DNA of 64,000 bases from Mesorhizobium ciceri WSM4083 (GTDB lineage Bacteria; Pseudomonadota; Alphaproteobacteria; Rhizobiales; Rhizobiaceae), in NCBI RefSeq assembly GCF_000519305.1, contig NZ_JAFG01000003.1:871070-935069 (forward strand), in the 5' to 3' direction. Below, one piece after another: positions 16,958-26,399 of the stretch; within the stretch, counting starts at the first letter, position 1; every line of letters starts with the position of its first letter. The notes below the pieces were generated by a model. That model had not been told where the DNA came from. It worked only from the letters and a program-made list of their open reading frames with translations, and did not search any database. The position numbers and the translations under genes are program-made.

Positions 16958-19738
16958 CTACTCGAAGGAATAGGTGAAGCCCTCCTTGGAGGCGCCGACG
17001 GTTACCCTTGTCATGCTTTCGCCCTCGAGCGAGCGGTTCAGCACGCCGCGGCTCAATTCCGGGAGCAGCGTGTTTGTCAGGATGGCATCGATCATCCGCC
17101 CGCCGGATTCGATCTCGGTGCAGCGGGCCTTGACTAGGTCCATGACGCCATCGCCGATCACCAATTCTGCGTCGTTGGTCGCACGCAGTCGGCGAGCGAT
17201 CTTGGCAAACTGGTGACGGGTGATCGCTTCGATCATCGAATCCGAGAGCGGATAGTAAGGAATGGTCACCACCCGGCCAAGAAAGGCCGCAGGGAAGACC
17301 TTCAGCAACGGGCTGCGCAGCGCGGTGTCCAGATCGTCGAGCCCTGCCCGCAGCGTGCCATTCCTCGTCCGATCCATGATGACTTCGGAGCCGACATTCG
17401 AGGTGAGCAGGATCAGCGTGTTCTTGAAATCGATGCGCCGGCCCTCGCTATCGTCCATCATCCCCTTGTCGAAGACCTGGAAGAAGATTTCGTGTACGTC
17501 AGGATGCGCCTTCTCGACCTCGTCGAGCAGGATCACCGAATATGGTTTGCGGCGGACCGCCTCGGTTAGGATGCCGCCCTTGCCGTAGCCGACATATCCG
17601 GGCGGCGCCCCCTTCAAGGTAGAGACCGTGTGCGCCTCCTGGAACTCGGACATGTTGATCGAGATCAGGTTCTGCTCGCCGCCGTAGAGCGTCTCCGCCA
17701 AGGCCAATGCGGTTTCGGTCTTGCCAACGCCCGAGGGGCCGCAGAGCAGGAACACGCCCACCGGCTTCTCCGGCGCGCCGAGCCCGGCGCGGCTGGTCTG
17801 CACACGCTTGGCAATCATCTCCATGGCGTGATCCTGGCCGACCACGCGTTCGGACAGAGTGCTGGCCAGCCGCAGCGCTTTTTCGGTCTGGCTCGACAGC
17901 ATCCGCCCCGTCGGGATGCCGGTCCAGTCCTGAACGACCGCCGCCACGGCGTTGCGGTCGACCGACGGCAGGATCAGCGGCGTCTCGCCTTGCGCCTCGG
18001 CCAGTTCGACCATCAGTTCGCGCAACCGGGTGAGATCGGCGGCCGGATCGGGTGGAGGGGCATTGGCAGCCGCCGGTGCCTCCACATTGGTTTTGGTCGT
18101 TTTGGTCTTGGGCGTTTCGACCTTGGGCAGCGGAGTCTCAACCGACTCCGTGCCTGCTGTTTCGCTATTGGTATCCGGCGTCTCCACCGCATCGAGCGGC
18201 ACACCTTCGCCGCGCAGCCTGGCGCGCAGTTCGAGTATTTCGGCAACGAGTGCCTTTTCCCCGTCCCAACGCTCCTGTGCGGCGGCGAGCATGACTTCGG
18301 TTTCGGCTAACCCGGTGTCGACCCGTGCCTGCCGGTCGCTCACCTCGATACCGATCGCGGCCTCGCGACCGATGATGCCGCGCTCGACCTCCAGCGCCTG
18401 GCATCGGCGCATGATGTCCTCTACCTCCGCCGGCGTGGCGTGCTGCGATATGGCGACACGGGCGCAAGCGGTGTCGAGAAGGCTCACCGCCTTGTCCGGC
18501 AGTTGCCGCGCCGGGATATAGCGATGCGAGAGACCAACCGCCGCCTCGATCGCCTCATCCAATATCTGCACCTTGTGGTGCTGTTCAAGAACGCCGGCGA
18601 TACCGCGCAACATGAGAACGGCCACCGCCTCGGAAGGCTCGTCGATCTTGACTACCTGGAAACGGCGGGTCAGCGCCGGATCCTTCTCGATGTGCTGCTT
18701 GTACTCGGCCCAGGTCGTTGCCGCGATCGTGCGCAGTTCGCCGCGCGCCAGCGCCGGCTTCAGCAGATTGGCCGCGTCGCCTGTTCCAGCCGCGCCGCCA
18801 GCGCCAATCAAGGTGTGAGCCTCATCGATGAACAGGATGACCGGCGTTTCGGAAGACTGCACCTCATCGATGACTGCCTTCAGCCGCTTTTCGAACTCCC
18901 CCTTTACGCTTGCACCCGCCTGCATCAATCCGACATCGAGCATGCGCACACTGACCCCTCGCAGTGTCGGCGGCACGTCGTCCGCAGCGATACGCAAGGC
19001 AAAGCCCTCGACGACCGCGGTCTTGCCGACCCCGGCCTCACCGGTCAGGATCGGGTTGTTCTGCCGGCGTCGCATCAGGATGTCGACGATCTGCCTGATC
19101 TCTGGATCGCGGCCGACAACCGGATCTATCTTGCCCTCGCGGGCGCGCTGGGTCAGGTCGGTGGCGTATTTCGCCAGCGCCGAATCCCCACCCGGAGGCC
19201 GCCGCGGCGCCTCTGCGGTGGAGACCGTGGTCGAGGCGCCGGCTTCGAGCGAGCCCTCCATGACCTCGGCGAACCGTGCGATGACCGCGGCGGCCTCGAT
19301 TTTGTCAAACTCGCCGCTGATCTTCGACAGCAGGCCTTCCAGGACCGGCGTCTTCAGGCATGCAAGGAGAATGTGGGCGCTGCGGACTTCCTCGACGCTG
19401 AACTCCAGCGTGGCCAGGTTCCAGGCTTCCTGAATGGCATGGAAGATATGGTCCGAAAATTCCTCAATCGACGTTGCGCCGTAAGGCAGCTTGTCGACGG
19501 CGCGGGTCATATCGGCGGTGAGCCGGCTCGCATCAAGGCCCGCATCGGCGATTATCATTTGCACATCCGAACGGTCGGAAAGTACCAGTTGCTCGATGAA
19601 GTGGACGAGCTCGACATAAGGATTGCCGCGCAGTTTGGCGGTGTCGGCCGCAGCCTTGAAGGCGCGCACACCGACAGGATTGAGCTTGCCGACCAGTTCC
19701 TTGCGTTTGAAGGTCTGCGATGACCGGCGCTGTTCCAT
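16958..19738 (-). CDS. tssH: type VI secretion AAA+ ATPase ClpV (TssH)
   Basis: The 926-residue protein has a Clp N-domain and two AAA+ modules. Walker A1 is GEAGVGKT (about residue 230) with Walker [14 protein letters not shown]; Walker A2 is [14 protein letters not shown] (about 665) with [14 protein letters not shown]. ClpV disassembles the contracted TssB/TssC sheath in the cytoplasm so that it can be reused. The region between the two modules holds an unusual low-complexity stretch at about 515-565 with repeated VETP-like units and Pro/Ala/Thr. The ATG at 19738 has GGAG eight bases upstream and is preferred over 19780. It is divergent from the tssA operon, with which it shares a 308-base promoter region. 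Confidence 0.95.
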   Translation of the reverse strand: MEQRRSSQTFKRKELVGKLNPVGVRAFKAAADTAKLRGNPYVELVHFIEQLVLSDRSDVQMIIADAGLDASRLTADMTRAVDKLPYGATSIEEFSDHIFHAIQEAWNLATLEFSVEEVRSAHILLACLKTPVLEGLLSKISGEFDKIEAAAVIARFAEVMEGSLEAGASTTVSTAEAPRRPPGGDSALAKYATDLTQRAREGKIDPVVGRDPEIRQIVDILMRRRQNNPILTGEAGVGKTAVVEGFALRIAADDVPPTLRGVSVRMLDVGLMQAGASVKGEFEKRLKAVIDEVQSSETPVILFIDEAHTLIGAGGAAGTGDAANLLKPALARGELRTIAATTWAEYKQHIEKDPALTRRFQVVKIDEPSEAVAVLMLRGIAGVLEQHHKVQILDEAIEAAVGLSHRYIPARQLPDKAVSLLDTACARVAISQHATPAEVEDIMRRCQALEVERGIIGREAAIGIEVSDRQARVDTGLAETEVMLAAAQERWDGEKALVAEILELRARLRGEGVPLDAVETPDTNSETAGTESVETPLPKVETPKTKTTKTNVEAPAAANAPPPDPAADLTRLRELMVELAEAQGETPLILPSVDRNAVAAVVQDWTGIPTGRMLSSQTEKALRLASTLSERVVGQDHAMEMIAKRVQTSRAGLGAPEKPVGVFLLCGPSGVGKTETALALAETLYGGEQNLISINMSEFQEAHTVSTLKGAPPGYVGYGKGGILTEAVRRKPYSVILLDEVEKAHPDVHEIFFQVFDKGMMDDSEGRRIDFKNTLILLTSNVGSEVIMDRTRNGTLRAGLDDLDTALRSPLLKVFPAAFLGRVVTIPYYPLSDSMIEAITRHQFAKIARRLRATNDAELVIGDGVMDLVKARCTEIESGGRMIDAILTNTLLPELSRGVLNRSLEGESMTRVTVGASKEGFTYSFE

Positions 19739-20046
19739 CGAACGTGCTCCTGCAATCTGCCAGTCGATAACCTGCCACATAAGCCGTCACTTGACAAAGC
19801 GTGATGAACAGCGCCCCTTCCGCTTGTGGAGAGTGCCGCACCATCAGATGCAAACAACCACGCAATTGTCCACCTCGTTGTAATTTCGCATACAGGGTCA
19901 GCAATCTGGCCAAGGGTTCCAGCACCCAAGATGCGGCTTGGTCAGCTTTCGTTAATTTTTTGAGCAGTGCTTGAATTGTGGTAAAGTGCAACCGTGTGAT
20001 ACCGTAGGGTCACGTACGGTTTGAGGGCCGATCGCTGGGGGTTGGT
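19739..20046. promoter_or_regulatory. divergent promoter region between clpV and the tssA operon
   Basis: These 308 bases are more AT-rich than the flanks and must drive both clpV (leftward) and the 20-kb tss operon (rightward). A CTTGAATTGTGG segment near 19970 could be a -35 region for the operon. A 6-base inverted repeat lies at 20001-20020. No gene is visible here. Confidence 0.5.
20001..20020. promoter_or_regulatory. inverted repeat ACCGTA-N8-TACGGT, candidate operator
   Basis: The perfect 6-base arms at 20001-20006 and 20015-20020 lie 27 bases before the tssA start codon, where a repressor or an RNA hairpin could act. No regulator gene is adjacent. Confidence 0.35.
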
Positions 20047-21219
20047 GTGATTGATGTCGCACTCTGGCTTGCTCCGCTCGACGGTGAAAATCCGTCAGGG
20101 GAGGATTTGCGCAACGACCCGGCTTTTCATGAGCTGGAGCGCCTGACGGAACCCGAGATCAAGGTCGTCCACGACGGCCAGAACAAACCCGCCTCGCAAA
20201 GCACCATTCCGGTCGACTGGCCCGCGGTACTCGCCAAGGCGGAGGAATTGCGTGCGCATGGCCGGGACCTGCGCCTGCTCGTCGTCGTCACGCGCGCGCT
20301 GGCCAATGAAGAAGGACTGGCCGGGCTCGCGCAGGGGCTGGCCCTTATTGCGCAGACCTTCGATCAGCATTGGGAAACAATGCATCCGGCACTGCGGCCC
20401 AATGCTTTGCCACGCGATGCCGCCTTGCGCCGTATCAACGCGCTGCTCGACCTCCAGAATGGTCAGGAGGGGTTGTTGGCGAACCTGCGGCAAATGACGT
20501 TCTTTGCGCCACGTGCGATCGGCCCGATCCAGGGCAAGGATCTGGAAAGGTGTGCGCTCGACGACCGTGTCATGCTCCAGGAAGCCGCCTCGGGATTGAA
20601 CGCGGCAGAAAAGGCCGCACTGGTCAGTGCGCACGGACAATTGTTGAACCGGGTGCGTGCTGGATGTGCGGCACAGATGGATCAAGCCAACGCAGAAATG
20701 GTCTTGCTCGTCGCCGACGCCCGGGCAGCGATCGCAGCCCTTGATGCGGTCGAGACCGCTCTCAACGCCCGTCTCGAGGGCGGCGGCGCTCCTGTTCCGG
20801 AATTGAAGCGGTTTCTGCAGCGTCTGCTGACGACCCTCGAACGGAATTCGGCAGCCGGCGCCTTGGCGAATGGCGCGGCCAAGCCGCCCACGCCGGCAGA
20901 GCCGGCAACGCCTGCTCGAAACGGTCATGGAGCCGATACTATGGCAAGTGCGGCAAGCTACGCGGACTCGAGCACGGGGCTTCCCGACCGGATTTCCTCG
21001 CGCGACGACGTGGTGAAATGCCTCGACCTCGTCGTCGCCTTTTATGACCGCACTGAACCGTCGAGCCCGATTCCGCACCTAGCGCGGCGCGTGCGCCGGA
21101 TGGTGCATATGGATTTCGTTGAACTGATGGAAGATCTCGCGCCGTCGGGGCTGAAGGAATTCCGGCTCCTTGCCGGTGTTCCCGATGTCAAGAAGACGGC
21201 TCAGAAGGATGAAAGGTAA
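20047..21219 (+). CDS. tssA: type VI secretion protein TssA (ImpA)
   Basis: This 390-residue protein starts with GTG at 20047 behind a GGGGG ribosome site. Its N-terminal ImpA_N domain is recognised by LAPLDGENPSGEDLRNDPAF. The middle is helical, a Pro/Ala-rich linker occupies about 280-300, and the C-terminal segment (RVRRMVHMDFVELMEDLAP) is typical of the short TssA class. TssA caps or primes sheath polymerisation at the baseplate. It is the first gene of the main operon, 6 bases before tssB. Confidence 0.93.
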   Translation: MIDVALWLAPLDGENPSGEDLRNDPAFHELERLTEPEIKVVHDGQNKPASQSTIPVDWPAVLAKAEELRAHGRDLRLLVVVTRALANEEGLAGLAQGLALIAQTFDQHWETMHPALRPNALPRDAALRRINALLDLQNGQEGLLANLRQMTFFAPRAIGPIQGKDLERCALDDRVMLQEAASGLNAAEKAALVSAHGQLLNRVRAGCAAQMDQANAEMVLLVADARAAIAALDAVETALNARLEGGGAPVPELKRFLQRLLTTLERNSAAGALANGAAKPPTPAEPATPARNGHGADTMASAASYADSSTGLPDRISSRDDVVKCLDLVVAFYDRTEPSSPIPHLARRVRRMVHMDFVELMEDLAPSGLKEFRLLAGVPDVKKTAQKDER

Positions 21220-21225
21220 CAGCAC

Positions 21226-21765
21226 ATGCCAGCCGAAAGCAAAGCGAAGGTCATCGAACGAAATCGCGCACCGCGGGTGCAGATCGCCTACGACGTGGAA
21301 ACCTACGGTAGCCCGACGACGATCGAATTGCCGTTTGTCATGGGCGTGATGGCCGACCTTTCCGGTGCTTCGCAGACCAAGGAAGCGTCAAAGTCGGTGC
21401 TGGACCGTTCCTTTGTCGAGACCGACGCGAACCGCTTCCCCAAATTCATGGAGGCGCTCGGACCACGAGTGAAAGCCCGCGTGAAGAATACGCTGCCTCA
21501 GGCTGAGGGCGCCGAGCGGGACGAGGAACTGGCGCTCGACCTTACATTTTCCAGAATGGGCGATTTCGCCCCGGACAAGATTGCCGAGCAAGTTCCGCAA
21601 CTGGCCGAGATCCTCAAGATGCGGCGCCAGCTCGAGGAGCTGCTTGGCTTCATGGATGGCCGCGTCGACGCCGAAAAACGCATCGCGCAACTTCTGAACA
21701 ACGAACCACTTCTTGGCAAGATCGCCAGCCAGGCGCTGGCCGACGACGACAAGGTTGGGGAGTAA
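21226..21765 (+). CDS. tssB: type VI secretion sheath small subunit TssB (VipA/ImpB)
   Basis: The product is 179 residues, a normal length for the family. It has the conserved APRVQIAYDVETYGSP and ELPFVMGVMADLSG segments that form the sheath-subunit beta strands, and a C-terminal helical region. With TssC it forms the contractile sheath that drives the Hcp tube through the envelope. It lies 3 bases before tssC, matching the need for equal amounts. Confidence 0.96.
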   Translation: MPAESKAKVIERNRAPRVQIAYDVETYGSPTTIELPFVMGVMADLSGASQTKEASKSVLDRSFVETDANRFPKFMEALGPRVKARVKNTLPQAEGAERDEELALDLTFSRMGDFAPDKIAEQVPQLAEILKMRRQLEELLGFMDGRVDAEKRIAQLLNNEPLLGKIASQALADDDKVGE

Positions 21766-21768
21766 ATC

Positions 21769-23274
21769 ATGGCCGAACAGCAAAAGACCGCCGCCGTCGC
21801 CGCCGAGGCGGAAGCCATAGATCTTGGAGAATTCAGCGGGCTCCTCGAGAAGGATTTCAAGGTCAAGAAGGACGACAGCGAGAAACTGCAGCAACTCGTG
21901 CGCAATCTCGCACTCGCGGCGCAGTCCCGTTCCGATACCACCACCATCTCCTCCAATGCGATCAAGTCGATCAAGTCGCTGATCGCGGGCATCGACAAGA
22001 TGCTGACGACACAGGTCAACGAGATCCTGCACGCGCCCGAAGTGCGTGAGATGGAAGGCACATGGCGCGGCCTCTGGTATCTCATCAACAACACCGAGAC
22101 GGATCAGAAGCTGAAGATCCGGGTAATGAACATCTCCAAGGAGCAACTTGCCGACACGCTCGAAGACTATGAAGGCCAGATGTGGGATCAGAGCCCGATC
22201 TTCAAGAAAGTCTATACGGACGAATATTCGATGCTTGGCGGCGAGCCGATCGGCTGTGTGATTGGCGCCTACGAATTCTCGAACCACCCGCGCGACGTCG
22301 GTTTGTTGCGTAACATCTCCGGCATCTGTGCTTCAGCACACACGCCGTTTATCGCAGCCGCCTCGCCGCGCCTGTTCCGCATGGACAGCTGGCAGGAATT
22401 GCCGAACCCGCAAGATCTCCAGCAGATCGTCTCCAACCCGGCCTATGCCTCGTGGCAGTCGCTGCGCGAGAGCGAGGACGCTCGCTATATCGGCCTGACC
22501 ATGCCGCGTGTTCTGGCGCGGCTGCCATACGGTACGGATACCGTTCCGGTGAAGGGCTTCACCTTCGAGGAAGAGGTGCAGGGCGATCACAACAAATATG
22601 TCTGGATGAACGCCGCCTTCCCTATGGGCGTGAACATAAACCGCAGCCACAAGCTCTATGGCTGGGGCACGCAGATCCGCGGCGTCGAGAATGGCGGCAC
22701 GGTGCTCAACCTGCCGGTGCACAGCTTCCCGACCGATGACGGGTCGATCGCGATGAAATGTCCGACCGAAGTCGCCATCGACGACCGGCGCGAAGCGGAA
22801 CTGGCCAAGCTAGGCCTGATGCCGATCCTGCATCGAAAGAACACCGATCTCGCGGCCTTCATCGGCGCACACTCACTGCAGGACGACGAGACGCGGGCGG
22901 GGCGGCTGGTCGACCCCGACGCGCAGTCCAATGAGCGGCTGAGCGCCAACCTGCCCTATCTCTTCCCGGTCTCGCGCTTTGCGCATTACCTCAAGGCCAT
23001 TGCGCGCGACAAGGTCGGCTCGTTCAAAGAGCGCTCCGACATGCAGATCTGGCTGACCGAATGGATCAACCGATATGTGCTGGCCAACCCGGCCTTCGCC
23101 GACGACAAGGCGCGCGCCAAGCGCCCGCTTGCCGCGGCCGAGGTTCAGGTGGACAGCGTTGAGGGGCGGCCGGGCTATTACAACGCCCGCTTCTATTTGC
23201 GTCCGCATTACCAGCTCGAGGGCATCAATGCCTCGCTCCGACTGGTCTCGGAACTACCGTCCGTGAAGACTTGA
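21769..23274 (+). CDS. tssC: type VI secretion sheath large subunit TssC (VipB/ImpC)
   Basis: The 501-residue protein carries the hallmark sheath motifs MEGTWRGLWYLINNTETDQ (about 103-121), GEPIGCVIGAYEFSNHP and the C-terminal VEGRPGYYNARFYLRPHYQLEG. It pairs with TssB in a 1:1 contractile sheath and is the substrate that ClpV recycles. The sequence is full length without breaks. Confidence 0.96.
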   Translation: MAEQQKTAAVAAEAEAIDLGEFSGLLEKDFKVKKDDSEKLQQLVRNLALAAQSRSDTTTISSNAIKSIKSLIAGIDKMLTTQVNEILHAPEVREMEGTWRGLWYLINNTETDQKLKIRVMNISKEQLADTLEDYEGQMWDQSPIFKKVYTDEYSMLGGEPIGCVIGAYEFSNHPRDVGLLRNISGICASAHTPFIAAASPRLFRMDSWQELPNPQDLQQIVSNPAYASWQSLRESEDARYIGLTMPRVLARLPYGTDTVPVKGFTFEEEVQGDHNKYVWMNAAFPMGVNINRSHKLYGWGTQIRGVENGGTVLNLPVHSFPTDDGSIAMKCPTEVAIDDRREAELAKLGLMPILHRKNTDLAAFIGAHSLQDDETRAGRLVDPDAQSNERLSANLPYLFPVSRFAHYLKAIARDKVGSFKERSDMQIWLTEWINRYVLANPAFADDKARAKRPLAAAEVQVDSVEGRPGYYNARFYLRPHYQLEGINASLRLVSELPSVKT

Positions 23275-23319
23275 CTTGCAGCAACACCATCTTGGTTTTG
23301 AAAGCGGTGGAGAAAGACA

Positions 23320-23781
23320 ATGCCCACAGGTACGAAGATTGATGGCTTTCTAAAAGTTCCGGATATCAAAGGCCCAAGCGTTCGTGACGGCCACGAGGAC
23401 GAAATCGAAATCCATGGGGTCGATTACAAGATAGTCGCGCCATACGATCCGAATTCGCTCTCGCGCCGCGGCCGTGTGTCCTTGGGAATGATCAAGTTCA
23501 CCAAGCACTACGACAAGTCCTCGCCCTATCTGAAGAAGGCACTGTTCGAGAACAAGGCGCTGGACGAAGTGGTGTTCTCGGCTCGCCGGACCATCGATGG
23601 CGAGACGAATGATTACCTGGTCGTCACCCTCACCGACGCCTCGATCATGGAATACGACCTGTCGCAGGCGGAGGATGAGGAAGACCTGATCGAGGAAGAG
23701 GTCAGCTTCGCCTACAAGAAGATCAAGTTCGTCTATGACGGCAATGACGAAATCGAAATGGATGTCTATGTCGGCAAGTGA
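23320..23781 (+). CDS. hcp: Hcp tube protein (TssD)
   Basis: This 153-residue Hcp forms the hexameric rings of the inner tube and is secreted. The signatures are the KIDGFLKVPDIKGPSVRDGH start, the SPYLKKALFENKALDEVVF middle and the VSFAYKKIKF end. It has no C-terminal extension, so it carries no fused effector. It begins 45 bases after tssC with GGAGAAAG upstream. Its 3' end overlaps the probable tssE start by about 20 bases. Confidence 0.96.
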   Translation: MPTGTKIDGFLKVPDIKGPSVRDGHEDEIEIHGVDYKIVAPYDPNSLSRRGRVSLGMIKFTKHYDKSSPYLKKALFENKALDEVVFSARRTIDGETNDYLVVTLTDASIMEYDLSQAEDEEDLIEEEVSFAYKKIKFVYDGNDEIEMDVYVGK

Positions 23782-24523
23782 GGGCCGGCGGCCCGACGCG
23801 GACAAGCTGCAGGTTATCGGTGGTTCGCGAGCAAAACGCGAAGCGGTCCAGCCCTCTCTCTGGGACCGCCTCGTAAACGACCTGCCGGGCATGACCTCCG
23901 AGATAGACGGGCTGCGCCAGGCCTTGCAGGACGAACTCGGCGCGGACCGGCTGGAGGGTCTGGTTGCGGGCAGCGCGCGGCTCATCGATGCCGATGCGGA
24001 GCTGACGGCCGATCAGAAGCGGCGCCTGCACCGCCTGGCCTTTCAGATCCAGCATCGCGTGGAGATGGAAAGCCGCGGCGTGGTCGTGTCGGCCCGCGTG
24101 CTCCGGGAGGCGGTGCGGCGCGATATCGAGGCCCTGTTCAACACCGAGCGTTTCGAGGCTGTTCCGCTTCTTTCCGATCTCGAAAGCGAGCAGGCAGCGG
24201 ACGACCCGCCGTCGCTCGCTGATTTCCCGGAGGTGCGCCGAAGCGTGATCAACTACGGCGTGCCCTCCTTTTCGGGCCGTTCCTCCCGCGATTTTGATCG
24301 CGAGGCGCTCGCCCGCGAGATCCGCTCGGTGCTTGCTACCTTCGAGCCACGCCTCAAGGAAAGTACGACGAAGGTCACGGTGACGCTTGGCGACAAGAGC
24401 GTGGGTTTGAAGATCGAGATTGACGCGGTGCTGATCATGACGCCAACGCCGGAACGCATGCGCCTGCGCACCACGATCAATCTCGACAACGGCTTGGCGC
24501 GGACCGAATTTAGGGAGGCCTGA
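23762..24523 (+). CDS. tssE: type VI baseplate protein TssE (ImpF, gp25-like)
   Basis: The C-terminal half carries the gp25-like motifs LREAVRRDIEALFNTERFE, VINYGVPSF and FEPRLKESTTKVTV. The N-terminal PSLWDRL segment is also typical, but about 80 charged helical residues separate it from the gp25 core, as in rhizobial ImpF proteins. It gives 253 residues against about 130-180 for enterobacterial TssE. The start is uncertain: ATGs at 23762 and 23768 overlap the end of hcp and lack a strong ribosome site, so coupling to hcp is likely. Confidence 0.9.
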   Translation: MSMSASEGRRPDADKLQVIGGSRAKREAVQPSLWDRLVNDLPGMTSEIDGLRQALQDELGADRLEGLVAGSARLIDADAELTADQKRRLHRLAFQIQHRVEMESRGVVVSARVLREAVRRDIEALFNTERFEAVPLLSDLESEQAADDPPSLADFPEVRRSVINYGVPSFSGRSSRDFDREALAREIRSVLATFEPRLKESTTKVTVTLGDKSVGLKIEIDAVLIMTPTPERMRLRTTINLDNGLARTEFREA

Positions 24524-24524
24524 G

Positions 24525-26399
24525 ATGGATCGGGTCTTCGTAGAATATTACGAGGAGGAACTGACCCATATCCGTGCGCTGGCGGCGGAATTTGCCGACC
24601 TGCATCCGGCGGTGGCGCGCAATCTCTCGCTCGACACGGTGCCGTGTCCGGATCCGTATGTCGAGCGGTTGCTTGACGGCGTCGCTTTTCTCGCGGCGCG
24701 CACCCGGCTTAAAGTCGATGCCGAGCGCTCGCGGTTTTCACGCAGCGTGCTGGATGTCCTCTATCCCGATCTGGTCACGCCGGCGCCGGCAACGGCTATG
24801 GTGGTGCTGAAACCCGGCCAGCAGGTCCAGACGATGGTTGCCGGCCATGTCGTCAAGCGCAACACCCGGCTGGTCTCCGGCCTGCAGCCCGGCCTTTCGA
24901 CGCGCTGCACCTTCACCACCGCCCAGGACGTCACGCTGTGGCCGATAGCGGTGACTTCGGTAAGCTATTTTCAAGATCGCAGCGCGCTGGCGGCGGCCGG
25001 CATAGGGCCGATCGGCGGTGTGGCCGGCGAGGCGGCGCTCCGCATCGTGCTGGCCCGAACCGGAAAAGGCAGGCTCGACGAATTGTCGCTCGACAAGCTT
25101 GATCTCTATTTTTCCGGGCGCACCAAGGCACCGTTGATTTTCGACGCGATTTTCGGCGCTTGTTCGGCCGTTGGCGCACGCGCGGAAGGCAAGACCAACC
25201 CCGTATCGCCCTTGCCGGAACCCGAAATGATCGGCATCAGCGACGACGAAGCCCTGATGCCTCGGACCCGTCCGACATTCGAGGGGTACCGTCTGCTGCG
25301 CGAATATTTCATGATGCCCGAGCGCTTTCACTATGCGCGGGTTTCCGGACTGCAGCCCGTCGTGCGCCGATGCGCCGCCGGGCTCGAGATCATCTTTATG
25401 TTCAGGCGTCCAGTGCCCGAGCTTGCCGACTTGACCCCGGCCGATTTCGAACTTTTCGCAACGCCGATCATCAATCTCTTCGAGCGTGAATGCAACGTCA
25501 TCGAGCTTGATCCGCGCAGGACGCGCCAGGTGCTGCATGCCGACCGAACGCGGGCGCGTGACTTCGAAATCTATCGGGTCATCCGCGTGGAGGACGCCGA
25601 CACCGGGGGCAGCGAAGCCGAAATTCCGGAGCTCTTCAGCCTGGGTCAGAACCGTGGCAGTGGCTGGGTCTACTCGACCGAGCGGCGTCCTCGTCGCGCG
25701 ACGGAAGACGAGCGGCGCGACGGGCTGACCCGCACCTCCTACGCAGGGGACGATGTTTTCCTGGCAATTTCACGCCCGGTGGAAAGCCAGGCGAACCGGT
25801 CGCTGAAGCGTGTCGACATCGTGGCGCTTTGCACCAACCGCGATCTGCCGATCCTCGATGACAATCCCACTTTGACGCTGGAGGCCGGCGACCCGGTCGA
25901 AATGGTGCGGCTTCTCGGCGCGTTGCGTCCGCCCCGCCCGGCCATCCCCGCGGCGCTGCCTTCGGGCGCGGCGGGCGAATCGCGCGCCGACAATCTCGCT
26001 TGGCGGCTGGTGGCGCAACTGGCGCTCAATTTTCTCAGCCTTGCCAAGGAAGGCCGCGGCGTCGATCCGCTGCATGCGCTGCTTGATCTTTACGCCGACC
26101 GGGGAGATCCGAGCCTTGCCCGCAACGTGCATTCGATCGTTCGCATCGACTCGCGGTCGGTCATCGAACGGCTGCAGATCGACGGCCCGATGTGCTTTGG
26201 ACGTGGCACGGAAGTAACATTGCATGTCGACCAGTCGGTCCTGGCAGGGCAAAGCACATTGCTGCTTTCGGCCCTGCTGGCACGGCTGTTTGCCCGGCAT
26301 GCCGGAATAAACGGCTTCGTGCGAACCCGTACGCGGCTGCTGCAGAAGCAGGAGGATGTGCCATGGCCGATGACGCCCGGCAATCGCTACCTGATCTAG
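24525..26399 (+). CDS. tssF: type VI baseplate protein TssF (ImpG/VasA)
   Basis: The product is 624 residues, full length for the family. It begins with the family signature VEYYEEELTHIRALAAEFADLHP and continues VERLLDGVAFLAARTRLKVDA, with the RTRPTFEGYRLLREYFMMPERF block in the middle. TssF forms the baseplate wedge with TssG, TssE and TssK. It starts one base after the tssE stop, and its 3' end overlaps tssG by 37 bases. Confidence 0.95.
   Translation: MDRVFVEYYEEELTHIRALAAEFADLHPAVARNLSLDTVPCPDPYVERLLDGVAFLAARTRLKVDAERSRFSRSVLDVLYPDLVTPAPATAMVVLKPGQQVQTMVAGHVVKRNTRLVSGLQPGLSTRCTFTTAQDVTLWPIAVTSVSYFQDRSALAAAGIGPIGGVAGEAALRIVLARTGKGRLDELSLDKLDLYFSGRTKAPLIFDAIFGACSAVGARAEGKTNPVSPLPEPEMIGISDDEALMPRTRPTFEGYRLLREYFMMPERFHYARVSGLQPVVRRCAAGLEIIFMFRRPVPELADLTPADFELFATPIINLFERECNVIELDPRRTRQVLHADRTRARDFEIYRVIRVEDADTGGSEAEIPELFSLGQNRGSGWVYSTERRPRRATEDERRDGLTRTSYAGDDVFLAISRPVESQANRSLKRVDIVALCTNRDLPILDDNPTLTLEAGDPVEMVRLLGALRPPRPAIPAALPSGAAGESRADNLAWRLVAQLALNFLSLAKEGRGVDPLHALLDLYADRGDPSLARNVHSIVRIDSRSVIERLQIDGPMCFGRGTEVTLHVDQSVLAGQSTLLLSALLARLFARHAGINGFVRTRTRLLQKQEDVPWPMTPGNRYLI

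Noticed and set aside
16985..17005. CCGACGGTTAC near the end of clpV, like a right end of the second IS66 element
   Set aside because: It is inside the conserved clpV coding sequence, lacks the rest of the 21-base repeat, and has one base missing; I treat it as coincidence.
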